NCBI GenBank assembly: GCA_964628465.1
Contig: CAZVOA010000050.1
Coordinates: 1-19,785 of the forward strand
Direction: 5' to 3'
Length of the DNA: 19,785 bases
DNA from: JAFGPS01 sp964628465
GTDB taxonomy: Bacteria; Planctomycetota; Phycisphaerae; Sedimentisphaerales; Anaerobacaceae
Shown here: positions 7,141 to 16,600 of the stretch, in pieces
Numbering within the stretch: the stretch's first letter is position 1
Layout: every line of letters begins with the position of its first letter
The notes under the pieces: model-generated
Told to the model about the DNA's origin: nothing
Database searches by the model: none
The model's input: the letters and a program-made list of their open reading frames with translations, nothing else
Translations under genes and position numbers: made by a program

Positions 7141-10035
7141 TTACTCTCCAACCTTTTCAATTAATAAGCAATCCAGGCGTGGTGGATTCGCGGCATCAGA
7201 ATCTCTGTATGCTATTGAAATAGTAGTTACACCGGCTGGTAATGTCCAGGTAACTTTTGGATTACTATAGTCGTCCTGGGTGCAATGAACATCATCCCAG
7301 TGCCATGCTGCGCCTGCTGGTATAGCATTCCACTTACACCAGCCACTGCCATCCAATTTAACATCTGATGCTGCTCCATCGACTTTAACCCAGAAAGCAT
7401 CCTGATTTGCTGCTTCAATACTCACGCGGCCCCAAATTACATACTTGCCGCCGGTCAAATTAACCTGATAAGTGACATGACCATCTGTTGGAGGAGCAGT
7501 GCTGGACGATGTTGTACCATTTTTAACTTTTATGTACTGGTCGCCGGATGCGCCTGGATAGACATTATTTACCTCCATAGGTGACGTAATAGTGCTATAT
7601 GCTTCTGCTTCGACAAATACATCAGGATAGGCAACTAAAGCAGTTGTGCCAGTAAGCATAATATCATCAAGATAAATGACACCTATACTGCCTTTAGAAC
7701 CAATCTTCTCTACCCCAATTGTAATTGTTGTAATATTTGAAAGATTCACTCCAAGAGTAGTAAGATTAATATCCCATTGACGCCATATGTCCTGTGTTAG
7801 TGCGTTTATTGAACCGGTATAAACAGCCTTCTTGCCGCCTATTTCGCAATATAATTGTGCGTCACCAACATCTGTTACGTTCGGATCACCTCTGAACCAT
7901 ATTGTTAATGTCTTTGGTGAGCCTTTGGACCAGTCGGAACCATTCAATAGCTCTGAAGTTTCCGCTGTGACTTCTGAATAACTGTATGATTCATTGTCAT
8001 ATTGCATTGGTGCAGAATGACCGCCGCTGTGATTAATTGTATGAAGGTACGGCGTATCTTTCCTGCCCATATATGAACCGTTTGCCCCGTCACCAAGTTC
8101 GGCGCCATCTTTCCACGTCAAAAAGACCGCGTTGGAGCCTGGATCATTACCATAGCCGCTCTCGAAACCTTCAATCAGAATCGTAGATGGAACACTAAAG
8201 CTCCATACATCTCCCTTCCATAATGAAGGATCCATACCGTTATTGATTTCGTCAACACGCCAGTAGTAAGTATTTCCCATGCTAAGATTTGGAAGATAGC
8301 TGCTCGCTGTTAAAGTGGCAGGAGTGACAGCACCGTTTGTTACAGCGGCTTCATCTGTTCCAATATATAACTTATGAGTAAGAGCTTCTCTGCCTTTACG
8401 CCATTTCAACATTGTTCCGAAAGCTACATTTTGCGCATTATCGGCTGGAGTTGGAATTCTCGCATAAACAGGAACATAAGTGAAACGAACCTCAGCAAGA
8501 CCGTAAGACTTTACACTACTGGTTCCATGATTGGAAAATGCTGTTATACGGACTGATTTGGCGACTACATCATTGAAGTCAACTGTGGTATTATACTCAT
8601 AGTTTGAATTGTTTGCGGCTTTGTTGAAGTAATTCGCGTCTGGTACATCAACCCATGCCTGGCCGTCGATGGAATACTGGACAAGAACGTCCTTGAAACC
8701 ATAACGAAATGAAAGAGTATGATTATAGTTCCAGACCAGCATTTCGTGAATCCTGTAAAGTTTATCGAAGTCATACTGAATCCAGACATTATTGGTATCC
8801 TTTCCACTGGATACCCATGAGTTTAAACCTGAACTTATCTCATGACGATTCGGGAAATTCGGATCGATTCCCAGTCCTGAGCCGTTTACTGTATTGTTCG
8901 GGTCATTATCTTTTGCACTGCTTATCGCGGTGACATTTGCAATATTTGCGAACGGAAGGTCCAACGCCGCTTTCTCAACTGTAAAGCTCCATATATTGCC
9001 TTTATATACCTCAGCGAATTCATCTATTTCATCGACTCGCCAGTAATAAGTCTGCCCAAATTCGAGAATACCTGGAACAAAATTATTCGCGTCCAAAGGC
9101 TGACCGGCGGAAACTATCGTGCCAAGCGGCTCACTAATAGTCGCGTATTGAACATCGTTGAAATCCCTGCCGAAAAATACATTATGAGTATTAGCAGCAG
9201 TACCAGGTATCCAGCTAAGAATTGGATCATATTCGATATCCCCTGCATTATTAGCAGGATAAAATGCTTTAGCTTTATTCGCTGCTCCAAGCATATAATT
9301 TACCGAATTTAGAAATATTGACTTGCCTGTTTCAGTAAGATTCAACGACCCGCTTTCCTGCCCAGCACTTCCCCCTGCCGCAAAAAACATTCTTTTTTCG
9401 AGCGGTTTTTGCGAAGTACCAGAATTAAATGCGGTACCAGCCTCCCATTCAGCAATCCAGACATAATTATTTTCAGCTCTTCTGGCTAAAATTGTTCCAT
9501 TGCCTATCGTTTCTGAAGTGATAAAGGTAACCTCCCCTTTATTGACCGACTCGTCAATCATATCTACCTGTCCATTATTTGCTGATATATCTTTAAATAT
9601 ATCATGACTTTCATCAACGATGTCCATCGCTCCCTCTTGCAGGAATTCTTCAACCTGACTGCTGTTAATCCACTGCCAGCGGCTTGTTCTGGTAAGATAG
9701 GAATTTAATAATATCAATGGAGAATCTATCGAATTCCACTGAGTAATTTCTCCGCCGTCAATATAACCTCCGCTGTTTGTGTTTCTGCTTATAATGACAA
9801 GATCCGCATTGTCGAGTGCTGAAATTTTAGCAGTATTTAACACCTCAAAGGTGCCAGTTGTATCCGCAATTACGTTATATCCCTGTGATCTAAGTAAATC
9901 TACCCACCCCATATCAAAAGGAATACCATTGGCATCAACCTTCCATTCTGAGACCCAAATTATAGTTTGAGCATGAACTAAAGAACAAATGGATAAAATT
10001 ATTGTAAATAAGGTTAAAATAACCGCTTTTTTCAA
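7141..10035 (-). CDS. Large modular secreted protein with discoidin and carbohydrate-binding modules
   Basis: A 964-residue secreted protein. A signal peptide (1-22, ending VHA) is followed by a Rossmann-like N-terminal module (about 23-250; LRSQGYNV, ADLVIISR, resembling ThuA/glutamine-amidotransferase-like folds). Then come a fibronectin-III-like module (257-353), an F5/8 type C/discoidin domain (360-520), a second related module (525-615) and a jelly-roll region ending in IGVIYLDDIMLTG (618-796). A CBM-like C-terminal domain (806-964) opens with VFVEAEAYS. Both Fn3-like modules carry the identical string TYYWRVDEI. No catalytic domain or PEP-CTERM anchor is visible. The family is typical of Phycisphaerae and probably binds polysaccharide outside the cell. 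The start is a TTG at 10035: it has a perfect GAGGAGG six bases upstream and gives a standard signal peptide. A TTG nine codons further up (10062) would put that site inside the gene. Confidence 0.82.
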   Translation of the reverse strand: MKKAVILTLFTIILSICSLVHAQTIIWVSEWKVDANGIPFDMGWVDLLRSQGYNVIADTTGTFEVLNTAKISALDNADLVIISRNTNSGGYIDGGEITQWNSIDSPLILLNSYLTRTSRWQWINSSQVEEFLQEGAMDIVDESHDIFKDISANNGQVDMIDESVNKGEVTFITSETIGNGTILARRAENNYVWIAEWEAGTAFNSGTSQKPLEKRMFFAAGGSAGQESGSLNLTETGKSIFLNSVNYMLGAANKAKAFYPANNAGDIEYDPILSWIPGTAANTHNVFFGRDFNDVQYATISEPLGTIVSAGQPLDANNFVPGILEFGQTYYWRVDEIDEFAEVYKGNIWSFTVEKAALDLPFANIANVTAISSAKDNDPNNTVNGSGLGIDPNFPNRHEISSGLNSWVSSGKDTNNVWIQYDFDKLYRIHEMLVWNYNHTLSFRYGFKDVLVQYSIDGQAWVDVPDANYFNKAANNSNYEYNTTVDFNDVVAKSVRITAFSNHGTSSVKSYGLAEVRFTYVPVYARIPTPADNAQNVAFGTMLKWRKGREALTHKLYIGTDEAAVTNGAVTPATLTASSYLPNLSMGNTYYWRVDEINNGMDPSLWKGDVWSFSVPSTILIEGFESGYGNDPGSNAVFLTWKDGAELGDGANGSYMGRKDTPYLHTINHSGGHSAPMQYDNESYSYSEVTAETSELLNGSDWSKGSPKTLTIWFRGDPNVTDVGDAQLYCEIGGKKAVYTGSINALTQDIWRQWDINLTTLGVNLSNITTITIGVEKIGSKGSIGVIYLDDIMLTGTTALVAYPDVFVEAEAYSTITSPMEVNNVYPGASGDQYIKVKNGTTSSSTAPPTDGHVTYQVNLTGGKYVIWGRVSIEAANQDAFWVKVDGAASDVKLDGSGWCKWNAIPAGAAWHWDDVHCTQDDYSNPKVTWTLPAGVTTISIAYRDSDAANPPRLDCLLIEKVGE

Positions 10036-10125
10036 GCCAATCCTCCTCGGATTATCAACCAAGTAATTAAGGATAGAATATTATAATAACTATAGTAATA
10101 ACAAACATTTACGCTACTATTATAT

Positions 10126-10155
10126 TTTATAACAAATTTACACCGGTAAAGTCAA
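10126..10155 (-). promoter_or_regulatory. Candidate promoter of the secreted-protein operon
   Basis: On the minus strand TTGACT (10150-10155) and TATAAA (10126-10131) are 18 bp apart, each one base off consensus. Transcription would start near 10118, leaving an 80-base leader. The AT-rich surroundings make chance matches likely. Confidence 0.4.
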
Positions 10156-10277
10156 GGAAATTGCGGCCTTCCTATATTGTGTTTAATAAAAACAACATGA
10201 AAACATTATCAAACATATTAGCAATAGCTCCGCATATTGAGCTTTCTTAAAAGCTTATATTTTCTATACTTACAAAA

Positions 10278-10349
10278 AGCGGGCGACCAGATTCGAACTG
10301 GCGACTTTCAGCTTGGGAAGCTGACATTCTACCGCTGAATTACGCCCGC
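10278..10349 (-). tRNA. tRNA-Gly (anticodon CCC)
   Basis: A full cloverleaf is readable on the minus strand. The acceptor stem GCGGGCG pairs with CGCCCGC. The D arm is ATTC-AGCGGTA-GAAT, the anticodon stem TCAGC/GCTGA holds the loop TTCCCAA, and the T arm GCCAG/CTGGT holds TTCGAAT. The anticodon CCC reads GGG glycine codons. The length is 72 bases with discriminator T, and the 3' CCA is not encoded; a T-run follows directly. It stands alone between the secreted-protein gene and the DAHP synthase gene. Confidence 0.95.
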
Positions 10350-10368
10350 GTATCATTCATTACATAAA

Positions 10369-10399
10369 ATTATATTGATTTCGGAACATAACACGCCAA
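10369..10399 (-). promoter_or_regulatory. Candidate promoter of the tRNA-Gly gene
   Basis: A perfect TATAAT (10369-10374, minus strand) lies 19 bases before the mature tRNA 5' end. The best -35 is TTGGCG (10394-10399) at a longish 19-bp spacing. The -10 is convincing by position, the -35 less so. The remaining gap up to 10524 holds nothing else I can name. Confidence 0.4.
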
Positions 10400-10524
10400 A
10401 AAATAATACAATTTGGATTTATTGCTTGTTCTAACAATATTCAATTCACTCCAAAATAGCAAGTAATTTTGCTTACCTGAGTGTATAAAATATTTTTTCC
10501 TATTTTACTATTTTGCATTTTTAT

Positions 10525-10553
10525 TGGTTTATATTCGCTATAGCTGATATAAT
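10525..10553 (+). promoter_or_regulatory. Candidate promoter of the DAHP synthase gene
   Basis: TTGGTT (10525-10530) and a perfect TATAAT (10548-10553) are 17 bp apart on the plus strand. Transcription would start near 10560, about 45 bases before the ATG at 10605. The -35 is weak. Confidence 0.45.
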
Positions 10554-10604
10554 ACAGGTTTTTAGTAATTTAGCAATTTTTATTGATATTAGCGAAATGA
10601 ACTT

Positions 10605-11693
10605 ATGCCTGACGGACTTAAAGAATTAAATAAACATATACAAGATATTCCAGCTTTGCTGAGCGTTAAGAAACTTCCATGGCTAATAGCCGGACCCTGC
10701 AGCGCCGAAACCGAAGAACAGGTTATGGCAACTGCTGTTGGATTGGCAAAATGCCCCAACGTAAAGGTTTTTCGTGCCGGTATCTGGAAGCCCAGAACGC
10801 GTCCCAACTGCTTTGAAGGAGTAGGCGAAGAAGGTCTCAAATGGCTCAAAAATGTGAAAGAACAAACAGGACTTCTGACCGCGACCGAAGTAGCCAACTC
10901 CAAACATGTCGAGCTATGTCTCAACAATCAAGTCGATATCCTCTGGATCGGGGCAAGGACTACAGTCAGTCCGTTTATCGTACAGGAAATCGCGGACGCT
11001 CTTCGCGGAGTTGATATTCCGGTCCTGGTCAAAAATCCGGTAAATACCGATATTGGTTTGTGGATAGGCGCGTTCGAGAGACTCTATCAGGCTGGGGTTG
11101 AAAAACTCGGAGCTATCCACAGGGGATTTTCTTCGTTCGATGAAACCGAGTACCGCAACAAACCTCACTGGGAAATACCAATTGAACTCAAGAGGCTTTT
11201 ACCTAACATTCAGATTATTTGCGACCCAAGTCATATCGGCGGCGACCGCAAATATATCGAGCCTCTTTCCCAAATGGCGCTCGATTTAGGTATAAACGGC
11301 CTGATGATAGAAACGCATATTGAACCAGCGAAGGCACTAAGTGACTCAAAACAGCAAATTACACCGAAAGAACTTATCGAATTACTTGGTATCCTTAAGG
11401 TACGTGACGCGGTTCCATCGGATGTTTTACTAAAGGCTCAAATCGCCCGTCTTCGTACATCCATCAGCCGGATAGATGCCAGAATCATTCAGGACATTGC
11501 CGATAGAATGAAATATGTCGAGGAAATCGGCCAACTCAAACAACAACACAAGATACCCGTTTTACAAATGGACCGCTGGGAATCTCTTCTCAAAGACCAT
11601 ATCGAAAAGGGTCTTGAAAAAGGATTGGATAAAGAATTCACAAAAGCTCTATTCGAATTGATTCATACGCAGGCAGTGAAGAAACAATTTTAA
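10605..11693 (+). CDS. Bifunctional DAHP synthase / type II chorismate mutase
   Basis: A 362-residue fusion. Residues 1-265 form a class I-beta DAHP/KDO8P synthase-type barrel that condenses phosphoenolpyruvate with erythrose 4-phosphate, the first step of the shikimate pathway. It shows IAGPCSAE (28-35), KPRTRP (62-67), VKNPVN (142-147), HRGF (172-175) and CDPSHIGG (206-213) with metal-binding Cys, His and Glu residues. Residues 272-355 are an all-helical AroQ-type chorismate mutase (SRIDARIIQDIADRMKYVEEI) that makes prephenate. In Bacteroidetes-type and Bacillus DAHP synthases the mutase domain also mediates feedback control, and the same is likely here. KPRTRPNCF distinguishes it from KDO8P synthase. 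The ATG at 10605 has no clear ribosome binding site. It is a single gene, convergent with fliK. Confidence 0.93.
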   Translation: MPDGLKELNKHIQDIPALLSVKKLPWLIAGPCSAETEEQVMATAVGLAKCPNVKVFRAGIWKPRTRPNCFEGVGEEGLKWLKNVKEQTGLLTATEVANSKHVELCLNNQVDILWIGARTTVSPFIVQEIADALRGVDIPVLVKNPVNTDIGLWIGAFERLYQAGVEKLGAIHRGFSSFDETEYRNKPHWEIPIELKRLLPNIQIICDPSHIGGDRKYIEPLSQMALDLGINGLMIETHIEPAKALSDSKQQITPKELIELLGILKVRDAVPSDVLLKAQIARLRTSISRIDARIIQDIADRMKYVEEIGQLKQQHKIPVLQMDRWESLLKDHIEKGLEKGLDKEFTKALFELIHTQAVKKQF

Positions 11694-11711
11694 TAATTAT
11701 ACAAATAATCC

Positions 11712-11738
11712 GGATTCTTCGCTATCGTTCAGAATGAC
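11712..11738. repeat. Copy of a dispersed GTCATTCTGA-type repeat between convergent genes
   Basis: On the minus strand this reads GTCATTCTGAACGATAGCG and continues AAGAATCC. It closely resembles a short imperfect palindrome (GTCATTCTGAGCGAAGCG plus AAGAATC) that I know as a recurrent intergenic repeat in many bacterial genomes. ATTCT and AGAAT form the outer stem, and a 10-bp palindrome AATCCGGATT (11707-11716) overlaps one end. It lies in the 49-bp gap between the stops of the DAHP synthase gene and fliK and may serve as a shared transcript end. There is only one copy in the window. Confidence 0.5.
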
Positions 11739-11742
11739 AATA

Positions 11743-13401
11743 TTATGCGAGCATATTGATTGAACTGGAAGCAAATTGATTTTGTGCGCTGTAGCCGCGG
11801 CTGTATTCTATCGTGTTTGAGAACCATTGCTGGAATCTTGATTTGTTAAAATCATCTGCTCCGGCATTCTGGTTACGAGAATCGTTCTGGCCTGAATTTC
11901 CGGAATTGTCACCCTGCATTAATTGCTCTTTGGTGGAATCGTTAGCGCTGAACCTGTTTTCTGTCGAGACAACATCAATCCTTTTCAATTGTATGCCGCT
12001 CTCGGAAAGACTCTTTAGAATATCAGGTAGAGCATGTTCGATTTCAGTTTTGGTTTCTGCCCTGCTTACTTGAAGTGTTCCAGTCAACTCACTGTTCTTT
12101 TCACTGAATTTGATCATGACAGAACCAAGTTCAGGCGGATTCAGGTGGATTGTAATCTGCTTTTCGCCGCCCTGCTGAATCGTCGAACTGCTAATCGTTT
12201 CTGAGATATGTTTGCTTATTTGAGATGAAACATCGTTATCTGGACTGGCTTTCAAAATATCCGAAGCGGCTTTTCCTGATGTCACCGCCGAAATATTTTG
12301 AGTTTCGTTCGTTTGAGGATTTGCAAATGGTTGCTCGACTACAAGGTTATTATCATTAATAACCTGAACATCATTTTTTATTGAAGCAGAAGACAACGCA
12401 TCAGCGATATCAGGTTTTTGTTTCAAAGAATCATTTGCATTTTTCGCTAAGCTATCAAATAAACCATCACTTTCCTGTGAGGCTTGTGATACATTTATTT
12501 CGGCATCCGCCTGCTGTTCATTTGTATGCTTACTAAATTCCTGTAAATTCTGTATATGTTTTTTCGCAATCTGAGATATTTGCTCTACAGGTTTAGAATC
12601 GCTTAATAGTTCATCGATTTTGCCTTTACCTTCAGAAATAGTTTCAGACATAACGTCTTTCTGTTCCTGAACCATATTAAAAACGTCTTTAACAGCAGGT
12701 AGATTGTTTTTACCAGTAAAAGTCTCCGGGGATATTTGTTCCGCATTATTATTTGCCAGAAGTTTTGAAACATCTTGAGTGTTATTATTTTCTGTTAAAG
12801 CTTTTTCTGTTTGTTGACCTTCGACAGGAACTTGATTTAAACCGTTTTGGCCGTTTGAGTTTTCCGGCAATATAGTTTCAATAGCAAGCTTTCCATTTTC
12901 GGTTTCATCAAGAGTTTTTATCTGTTCCGGTTTAACCGCATAATATGTCACTGTATTGGATTGTTCGAGGACGGCAAGAACATCTTCATTTGTTATTTCA
13001 TTCTGCTCAGGTAATTCTTTTTGAGTCGAATCATCCACAACTTCCGACTGAGGGTTTACCTGCTCATTTTCCTGGATTTCGTTATTACAATTTTCATCTG
13101 TTTTGTTTTGTTCAGCCGTCTGATGATTCTTTGATTTATGGTTTTCTATTTTCGGACTTGTTTCATTTGGGGACTTTTTTTCAACTTCAGGTCTATCTCT
13201 AAAAACGTCACTTCGTTCATTGTTTTCATTTATATTTTGTGATTTATTGTCCGCAGATGAATATTCAGAATCATTTCTTTCCGCCCGGTATGGTTCCTCG
13301 CTGACAGAAAATCGCTTACCGCTGGAAACATCTGCCTTGACTGGGGCAGCCTGATTCGCCGGTATTAGTAGTTGTCCAATATTTGTTATGTTTTCAATCA
13401 T
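11743..13401 (-). CDS. fliK: Flagellar hook-length control protein FliK
   Basis: A 552-residue protein. Residues 411-478 form the Flg_hook domain found at the FliK C-terminus; the block ITIHLNPPELGSVMIKF, then LTGTLQVSRAETKTEIEHALPDILKSLSESGIQLKRIDV, is diagnostic. The preceding 400 residues are Gln/Asn/Glu/Ser-rich and low in complexity, the usual disordered ruler region. After the domain comes another Asn/Ser-rich tail. FliK is exported by the flagellar type III system, measures hook length and switches export specificity through FlhB. The ATG at 13401 has only a weak ribosome binding site (AAAG). It is preceded by a sigma-54 promoter. No other flagellar gene lies in the window, so it is either at the edge of a cluster or an orphan. 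Confidence 0.9.
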   Translation of the reverse strand: MIENITNIGQLLIPANQAAPVKADVSSGKRFSVSEEPYRAERNDSEYSSADNKSQNINENNERSDVFRDRPEVEKKSPNETSPKIENHKSKNHQTAEQNKTDENCNNEIQENEQVNPQSEVVDDSTQKELPEQNEITNEDVLAVLEQSNTVTYYAVKPEQIKTLDETENGKLAIETILPENSNGQNGLNQVPVEGQQTEKALTENNNTQDVSKLLANNNAEQISPETFTGKNNLPAVKDVFNMVQEQKDVMSETISEGKGKIDELLSDSKPVEQISQIAKKHIQNLQEFSKHTNEQQADAEINVSQASQESDGLFDSLAKNANDSLKQKPDIADALSSASIKNDVQVINDNNLVVEQPFANPQTNETQNISAVTSGKAASDILKASPDNDVSSQISKHISETISSSTIQQGGEKQITIHLNPPELGSVMIKFSEKNSELTGTLQVSRAETKTEIEHALPDILKSLSESGIQLKRIDVVSTENRFSANDSTKEQLMQGDNSGNSGQNDSRNQNAGADDFNKSRFQQWFSNTIEYSRGYSAQNQFASSSINMLA

Positions 13402-13438
13402 ATCTTTATATACAAATAAACCTAATTCATTTATCTAT

Positions 13439-13456
13439 ATGCAACATGCGTGCCAG
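13439..13456 (-). promoter_or_regulatory. Sigma-54 (RpoN) promoter of fliK
   Basis: The minus strand reads CTGGCACGCATGTTGCAT, matching the RpoN consensus YTGGCACG-N4-TTGCW at every fixed position. The GG (plus positions 13453-13454) and GC (13441-13442) are ten bases apart, as required. Transcription would start about 12 bases past the GC, near 13429, giving a leader of roughly 30 bases before fliK. The enhancer-binding activator site was not identified. The remaining gap up to 13643 shows no other clear signal. Confidence 0.8.
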
Positions 13457-13643
13457 CAAATTATAAAAATAATTCAATACTCCATATCCCTTTATATAGC
13501 AAGTAGTTATGATTACACAAAATTATATTCCATGATTTAATATGAATTGCAGCGAATTTAATACGGCGAAAATTTCCATTACAAAGGAAATATTCTCCGC
13601 ATTGCAAAAGATAGTTGAAATGAAGAAAAGAAGCTCTGGAAAA

Positions 13644-16600
13644 TCAATTTTGCGCTCTCGGCTCACCGAAAATCTGCAAAGTACCTTCGATAACAGGTAA
13701 AGTTTTTGTCTCAACTTTAATATCGCGATAATTACCGGTGACTTCCATTCTTATAACCGCCCTGCCAAGTCCCTCGGTTAGTGATTGAATAATGGAAGGA
13801 TCATCGGAAGCCAGCCTGTTTCCTCGTGCGGTTAAAGATAAATTCATATCACCATTTAATAAACTTATCAAGCCTGAACCGTGAAAAGCAACGCTTTTAC
13901 CTGACATATCAAGTTTTTCCACGAAAAGGCCGTCCCTTTTAATATATGAATCGATAAACATAGTGTCGAAAGCATATTCACTCGGTTCATTAAGATTAAG
14001 AACCTGTAAAAGCTGTGCGATAGGCGACATTTTGCCTACCTTCATATTTTTAATCGATAACCTGCATGACCCAATCCGCGAATTATTTTGTGGAACATGT
14101 GAAGACAAACTCATCGAGCCGCTCATTTTCCCACTTGTGGTTGCTTTTGCCTGGGTGTCATTTGCCTCAGATAAAAATTTCTCCAGGTCAACATTTTCAA
14201 AAGCGACCTGCAAAATATATTCCGAAGGAGAATTTTCATGCTGGATAAATTCTAATTGGCCGGTTGTTTTACCATCATATAAATCGGCAAGAAAATATTG
14301 TGATAACCACTTCTTCTGGTTGGGGTCATAAGTAACTTCTGTGCTTAAACCAGTGAATTTTTTGCCAAGCAAGCTAAGATTACCATTATCAATAAGCATT
14401 TTACAATCACTAAAACCTCTACCGGAAGCATACTTACCCTGTACTTTGATAATCGAATCCAGCTTTGCCGGCTTGCCGGACAATACAAAATCACATTTAC
14501 CCAGATTGGCTGTGCCATTAAAATCTATTGTATTTGCGTCGTCGTTTTTTATTAAACGGAAATTATTAAAATCAATGTCAATATATCCAGTTGGTGACAA
14601 AGTTTTATACAAATCCAGGCTTTGGGGAGGTAAAAATTTAATAAGATTTTTATTAACTGAAATATTACCGGCGGAAACACTCAATTCGGCCTGCTTCAAT
14701 GCCCCATTATCGAGTCGTATATTACCGTTGAGGAAAACCTTCTCTCTCTCTGATTCTTCCTGAGTCCTGTTATCCAAAAAAGCGGTAATATTCTTTAGTT
14801 TGACATTATTAGCATCAATTTTCATCAAACCTGTAACATCTGTCACCAGGCAATTAAAATCCTTGAGATATATACTATTTCCCAGACAATTCATCATAAC
14901 GCTGTATTCGACAGGTTCTTCCGGTTGCAGCTTCTTTAAATCGATAACCATATCCGCCATACCGTTCGGATCGAAGCTCTCAACCGTTTTCTTTATGGAC
15001 TCCGGTAATAAGGACTGCAATTCCTTGTCGTTCAAACGAACATTTTTCAAATCCAAAGAAACATCATAACATAACCGCTTTTCCATCTCAGGCATAAAGC
15101 GTCCTGTGAGCAAAACCGGCATGTCACCGTAATTACCGGAAAGCTTTTTTACTTCAGCTAAATCAGGCGACAGAAGAATATTCGCGGAAATATCAGTAAC
15201 GTGTTTTTCAAGAAAATCCATCTTTATCGCGGTATCCGAACAATTCATATCCGCGTAATATTCTATATCACCAGATTGAGACCTTTCAACAGTAATCGTA
15301 CCGCTGGTAAAACCAGAAGGCTGGAAATTCTTGTATATCTGTTTTTGACCATTTTGCAGTGCAGCCTCCAAAACCGGATCCATCGGGATATTATTCACAT
15401 CAATTACGAATTTATACGGGTCATCCTCCATTTGATTTTTTATAATTTCGCCGTTTATCTTAAGCTCAATATTGCCATCTCGGGAGAAAGCGTTCCGAAC
15501 CAATATTTTATCAGGACCGAAATCAAGTTCTCCCGTCAGATTCTTTAATGGATAAGGAAAATTATCATAGGAAGCATCGACATCGAGTAATCCTATTTTC
15601 AGATTTGTTTCCCTGCCTGTATCTTTATTTCTTTCCATCCGTAAATCAATCGTGACGTTACCTGTGGGTGAAAACGAGGACCAGAATTTCTGTTGTTTTT
15701 CATTCAAAGCTTTATATAAATCATCTTTCAATGGTAAATTGTCACTTGCTATATCTACTTTATATTCGCGATCCGCACCGAGGTATGTGTACCGGCCGCT
15801 AAATGATAATTCCGATTCTTCATGCTTTCCTACAAGATTATCAAATGATATGCTTTCATGACTGAAATCAAGGTCGCCTTTCAGATGCTCAATGGTATAT
15901 GGAAATTTTGAATTAATAAACTCGATATCTCTGCAATGAACAGTACCATCAATTTCGCTATCGGCGAGTTTTTGCGTATTACCGGACATTTTCAAATCAA
16001 TGTCGATTAATCCTTTAGGTTTATATTCATCGAGAAATTTCTGTAAAGCCGATATAAAACCATATCGCCGGGCAAAAGACGGTATTTTTACATCAAGTGC
16101 ATTTGGTTCATTATTCCTTAAGGATTGCATGTCTTTAATTTTAAGAGCCAGAGAGTAATTATCATCCTTGTCGTATTTCAACTCAGCGGCGGAAACGTTA
16201 ATAAACCATGCCGTCTCGAATTCTGGAACACTTAAAGAAGAAACCCCGCCGGCAACAATAACCTGTCCAGGTTTCCAATATCCCTGCAGGCGGCTTAGCC
16301 CATAACCTGAACTCATTGTTGCTGTAGTAATATTAAAACTATACATTTTTTGCGCTTCTTCGCTGGATTTGAAATCCGCATCGACAGGCACGGATAACGC
16401 TATTTCTTCCTGCCCGTTGAGAATTTTTATATATTGAAGCGTCCCCAAACCAAGATGAATATCAGGCGCTTTGTGAACACTTTTACTTGAAGGTTTTATT
16501 TTGAGCTTTGATAAATTTGACCAGTTTGTATCGACATCATAAACCGCGTTAAAAATAAAATCATTAACATCAATAACATTCAGTTTGGGATTTAATAAAA

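Noticed and set aside
10240..10255. AGCTTT-ctta-AAAGCT hairpin downstream of the tRNA
   Set aside because: Short AT-rich stem with no T tract on either strand, so not called as the tRNA terminator.
10597..10629. 10-codon leader frame overlapping the start of the DAHP synthase gene
   Set aside because: No ribosome binding site and no run of Phe, Tyr or Trp codons that would suggest attenuation.
13523..13714. Minus-strand 63-codon frame after the AsmA-like gene
   Set aside because: Overlaps the conserved C-terminus of the AsmA-like protein in another frame; no ribosome binding site or similarity.
14341..14763. Plus-strand 140-codon frame
   Set aside because: Antisense shadow of the AsmA-like gene without any recognisable feature.
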